Origin: Arcobacter venerupis
Lineage (GTDB): Bacteria; Campylobacterota; Campylobacteria; Campylobacterales; Arcobacteraceae
DNA: 64,000 bases
Reading direction: 5' to 3'
NCBI RefSeq assembly: GCF_013201665.1
Contig: NZ_CP053840.1
Coordinates: 1,674,001-1,738,000, forward strand
In this document: in pieces, positions 59,744-64,000 of the stretch
How the letters are laid out: each line of letters starts with the position of its first letter
Position numbering within the stretch: position 1 is the first letter of the stretch
Translations under genes and position numbers: made by a program
Notes under the pieces: generated by a model
Told to the model about the DNA's origin: nothing
Seen by the model: the letters and a program-made list of their open reading frames with translations, nothing else
Database searches by the model: none

Positions 59744-60091
59744 TTATTTTTGATTATTTATAGCTCTTTGAATATCATTATTATATTTATATACCATATA
59801 ATCAAACATCTTAGCTTCTTGGTTTTTTTGAAAGAAAAAAAACATTTCTATAAGCCTATAACCCATTCTGAAAAATGCAGTAAAAGGAACTAAATAACTA
59901 AATAAAGTCGAATAAGTTCTATAGGGATAATACTTTTCTAACTCATCTTTTAACTCTTTTAAAACTACACTCTCTTCTTGCAGTGTCATCCTATCTTGTG
60001 CCGAAATTGTTCTAATTGCGATAAAAAAATTTACAACAAACATAAAAGAATTTAAATTCCAACCAATAATACAAATATCTAAATAACTCAT
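59744..60091 (-). CDS. Small membrane-associated hypothetical protein (115 aa)
   Basis: 115 residues with a hydrophobic N-terminal segment (about 5-27) and a second weaker one (about 60-90, YSTLFSYLVPFTAFFRMGYR), linked by a charged stretch (MTLQEESVVLKELKDELEKY). No family recognised. AAAGAG ribosome site. Divergent from ligA. Confidence 0.55.
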   Translation of the reverse strand: MSYLDICIIGWNLNSFMFVVNFFIAIRTISAQDRMTLQEESVVLKELKDELEKYYPYRTYSTLFSYLVPFTAFFRMGYRLIEMFFFFQKNQEAKMFDYMVYKYNNDIQRAINNQK

Positions 60092-60190
60092 CTATTCTCT
60101 TTATTTTAATATTAAAGTTTGGATTATAACCTATTTATCTTTTATACTAAATCTATTAAGTATAATTGTAATTAAAAATTTTACTAATGA

Positions 60191-62143
<1,953 letters not shown>

Positions 62144-62218
62144 AAAAATAACTTTATTTAAGAGTAAATTTAATAAAAATTTAAGTATAATAAACACAAT
62201 AAAAAAAAGGAGCAAAAT

Positions 62219-63013
62219 ATGGATGTTAATAGTATAAATAGTAATATATCTACTCTTAATTCCTCGTCTTCTTTAGGTCTTGAAAGAATTAGTTCAAGTA
62301 AATCAGTAAATAAAATAGACAAAGATGGTACAAATCTTTATATAAGTGATTATAATAAAAAAAGAGATGAACTATCTTTAAATGTTCAATCTTTAAATGA
62401 GGGAATTGCAATTAGTAAAATTGCTCAAGACTCTATTTCTAAACAACAAACATATCTTACAAATATTCAAACAAAACTTGAAAATAATGATTCATATGAA
62501 AATAAAAATGATTTAAAACAAAGTATAAATGAAGATTTAAAAAGTTTTAATCAAATAGCTTATAGTACAAAATTCAAATCAGAAAATCTTTTGGCAACTG
62601 ATTATTATGATGAAAAAACAACAATTGATATAAATACTAAAAATTCAAACTTTTCAATTGAAAAACCAAATACTCCAAGTTATGCTAATGATATTTTTGA
62701 ACTTTCAAATAATAGTGATTTAAATAATCAAGAAGCTTTACAAGGTCTTTCATCAAAAGTTCAAAACTCATCAGATCAATTACAAAATTCATATAATGAT
62801 TTTAGTGAATTTGGAAACAATCTTAAAAATAGTGCAAAAGATACTATAGAAGAACAAGTAAATTTATATAACGAAAATAAAATGAATAAAGATAGAAATT
62901 TCGGGCAAGACTCAAGTGATTTTACAAAAACAAATGTTAGTTCAAATATGGGTTATCTAGCAGCTTCTCAAGCTAATATCGTTCAAGAACAAAGTGTAAG
63001 ACTTTTATCTTAA
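62219..63013 (+). CDS. Flagellin-like protein
   Basis: 264 residues. The N-terminus follows the flagellin D0/D1 pattern (LERISSSKSVNKIDKDGTNL, then SLNEGIAISKIAQDSISKQQ) and the C-terminus ends with the D0 helix typical of flagellins (SSNMGYLAASQANIVQEQSV, RLLS). The middle is short and Asn/Ser-rich with little variable domain. It could be a minor filament subunit or a secreted flagellin-like factor such as Campylobacter FlaC. AAAGGAG ribosome site. It is not next to other flagellar genes and no sigma-28 promoter was clear. Confidence 0.78.
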   Translation: MDVNSINSNISTLNSSSSLGLERISSSKSVNKIDKDGTNLYISDYNKKRDELSLNVQSLNEGIAISKIAQDSISKQQTYLTNIQTKLENNDSYENKNDLKQSINEDLKSFNQIAYSTKFKSENLLATDYYDEKTTIDINTKNSNFSIEKPNTPSYANDIFELSNNSDLNNQEALQGLSSKVQNSSDQLQNSYNDFSEFGNNLKNSAKDTIEEQVNLYNENKMNKDRNFGQDSSDFTKTNVSSNMGYLAASQANIVQEQSVRLLS

Positions 63014-63930
63014 TTCTTAAACTTTGTTTGACAATAGTTTATAGCAACACCTTCTCTTAAGCCATCATCTAGAACTATCGACTCTTTTTTATTTAAAACT
63101 TCGAAAATCATTTTATAAATAAAAATCCCAACTTCAATAAATTCGACTCGTCCACGGCCTACTAATTTTGTAATATCTTCTTTTGATGAATTTTTAAAAA
63201 TATCTAAACTATTAGAAATATCTTCAAGATTTACTATTGTTCCATTTACGATATTTCTATCATATGAAAAAAAATCTTGACCTAATTTTATAGCAGCAAT
63301 TGTTGTTGGTGTTCCAGCAGTTGCCACAAAACTATAATCTTTTAAATCAATATCTAAATTATCCAAAAAGATTTTTATCTCTTTTTTTCTAAATTCTAAA
63401 TCATTATGTAAATCATCATAATTTAAAGATTTTTGAGTCATTGTAACTATTCCAAAATCAAAACTATGAGATTCATAAGTATCATTTGTATTTATAATTA
63501 TTTCAGTAGAACCACCACCAATGTCTAATAAAATAAATTTTTCAGAATAAATTTTTTCTCTTTTTAAAGCATATTTAACAGCTAATAAAGTTAATCTAGC
63601 TTCTTCTTTTCCATCTATTATAGTAAAAGTAGTTCCAACTTTTTGTTTAAAATATTCCAAAACATCTTTGTTATTTAAAGCTTTTCTCATAGCAGCCGTT
63701 GTGACACAAATTGCATCTTCTGGATTATAATTTATAACTTGGATAGAGTGTGAAATTGCCTCTATCACTCTTTGAAGAGCTTCTGATGAAATCAATCCTG
63801 TATCAATTAAACCATCAGCCATTCCTACTACTTCATTATATTCTGAAATAATTTTATGATCTGTACAATCATATTTCAAAACACGAAAAGAGTTTGAACC
63901 TAAATCAATAGTTACTATTTCTTGATTCAT
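63010..63930 (-). CDS. Ppx/GppA-family phosphatase
   Basis: 306 residues of the ASKHA-fold exopolyphosphatase / pppGpp phosphohydrolase family. Phosphate-binding loop TIDLGSNSFRVL (about 7-18), catalytic Glu region GKEEARLTLLAVKY, second loop LLDIGGGSTEIII (about 140-152) and VATAGTPTTIAAIKLG. The C-terminal regulatory domains of long Ppx are missing, as usual in this phylum. It may act on polyphosphate, (p)ppGpp or both. The 3' end overlaps the flagellin-like gene by 4 nt (convergent). Confidence 0.9.
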   Translation of the reverse strand: MNQEIVTIDLGSNSFRVLKYDCTDHKIISEYNEVVGMADGLIDTGLISSEALQRVIEAISHSIQVINYNPEDAICVTTAAMRKALNNKDVLEYFKQKVGTTFTIIDGKEEARLTLLAVKYALKREKIYSEKFILLDIGGGSTEIIINTNDTYESHSFDFGIVTMTQKSLNYDDLHNDLEFRKKEIKIFLDNLDIDLKDYSFVATAGTPTTIAAIKLGQDFFSYDRNIVNGTIVNLEDISNSLDIFKNSSKEDITKLVGRGRVEFIEVGIFIYKMIFEVLNKKESIVLDDGLREGVAINYCQTKFKN

Positions 63931-63938
63931 TAAAATAC

Positions 63939-64000
63939 TTATAAATGAGGAATTTTGATTTTTGAATTTAATAAATATCCAATAATTATCATCATAAATA
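63939..64000 (-). CDS. Possible C-terminal end of an upstream gene (partial)
   Basis: An open frame entering from the right edge gives a C-terminus of the form MIIIGYLLNSKIKIPHL and stops at 63939-63941, 9 nt before the Ppx/GppA ATG. Spacing and codon use fit an operon neighbour, but only 20 codons are visible, so this is weak. Confidence 0.3.
   Translation of the reverse strand, partial: FMMIIIGYLLNSKIKIPHL

Noticed and set aside
62144-62218. Sigma-28 promoter for the flagellin-like gene
   Set aside because: No CGATAT/CGATAA-like -10 with a TAAA -35 at the right distance; only generic TATAAT-like strings.

Overview
The window is one contiguous, very AT-rich stretch (roughly 27% GC by eye) of a bacterial chromosome. 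The gene set points to the Campylobacterota, most likely an Arcobacter/Aliarcobacter relative: an ArsRS-like two-component pair, a UPF0323 lipoprotein, a DUF4492 gene next to cytochrome bd oxidase, several HBM/4HB chemoreceptors, a flagellin-like protein, and TTG/GTG starts behind AAGGA-type ribosome sites. That assignment is inferred from gene families and composition only. I saw no rRNA, tRNA, CRISPR array or insertion sequence.

Layout. 1-8 kb (minus strand): the start of flgD, an acid-response-like sensor/regulator pair, ftsK, lpxD and ilvN-ilvB. 8-17.3 kb (minus strand): an iron-uptake block. A TonB-dependent receptor, a duplicated PepSY-type membrane protein and exbB-exbD-tonB are followed, after a Fur-box-like site, by a second receptor operon carrying a YfiR-like periplasmic protein and a GGDEF/EAL protein. 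17.6-19.5 kb: a chemoreceptor. 19.5-23.7 kb: an accessory islet with a DCC-family protein, a truncated antitoxin-like protein, an Abi/HEPN protein with a divergent small RNA, two small ORFs that may be one broken gene, and an unusual ABC-type ATPase. 23.7-27.2 kb: sbcC-sbcD. 27.3-29 kb: an AraC regulator and a secreted NTF2-like protein. 29-36.8 kb: a decayed partial copy of the cytochrome bd operon, a peroxiredoxin, a TsoR/TDT-like membrane protein, a DsrE-like protein, and then the intact bd operon (DUF4492-cydA-cydB-26-aa protein-NifX-like) divergent from its probable regulator. 36.8-41 kb: nfeD-slipin and rlmF-kinase-regulator. 41-51.9 kb: chemoreceptor, Na/Pi cotransporter, trmL-purU, malic enzyme, aspA and a sensor/regulator pair. 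52-64 kb: an SDF-family symporter, pgeF, methyltransferase-aroE, small membrane proteins, a UPF0323/YgiC pair, ligA, a flagellin-like protein and Ppx/GppA.

How the parts fit. Four observations stand out. (1) The Abi/HEPN gene at 20148-20729 sits against a divergent promoter (TTGACT, 17 nt, TATAAT) that drives about 50 nt ending in a strong intrinsic terminator. This is a candidate toxin/small-RNA pair, beside an ATPase whose P-loop is atypical. (2) Three promoters (near 38240, 56165 and 57295) share direct repeats TGTGACA-N5-TGTGACA placed 9 nt upstream of a -10 hexamer. They all drive membrane-protein genes, which suggests a small envelope regulon. (3) The bd oxidase promoter carries a 14-nt inverted repeat straddling its -35/-10 elements, the likely operator of the DUF134/NifX-fold regulator. 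A second copy of the 3' part of that operon has decayed at 29.1-29.4 kb and left only its NifX-like gene intact. (4) A TonB receptor, a YfiR-like protein and a GGDEF/EAL protein form a tightly overlapped operon that could couple outer-membrane iron sensing to cyclic-di-GMP. FtsK also appears to start at a non-standard codon.
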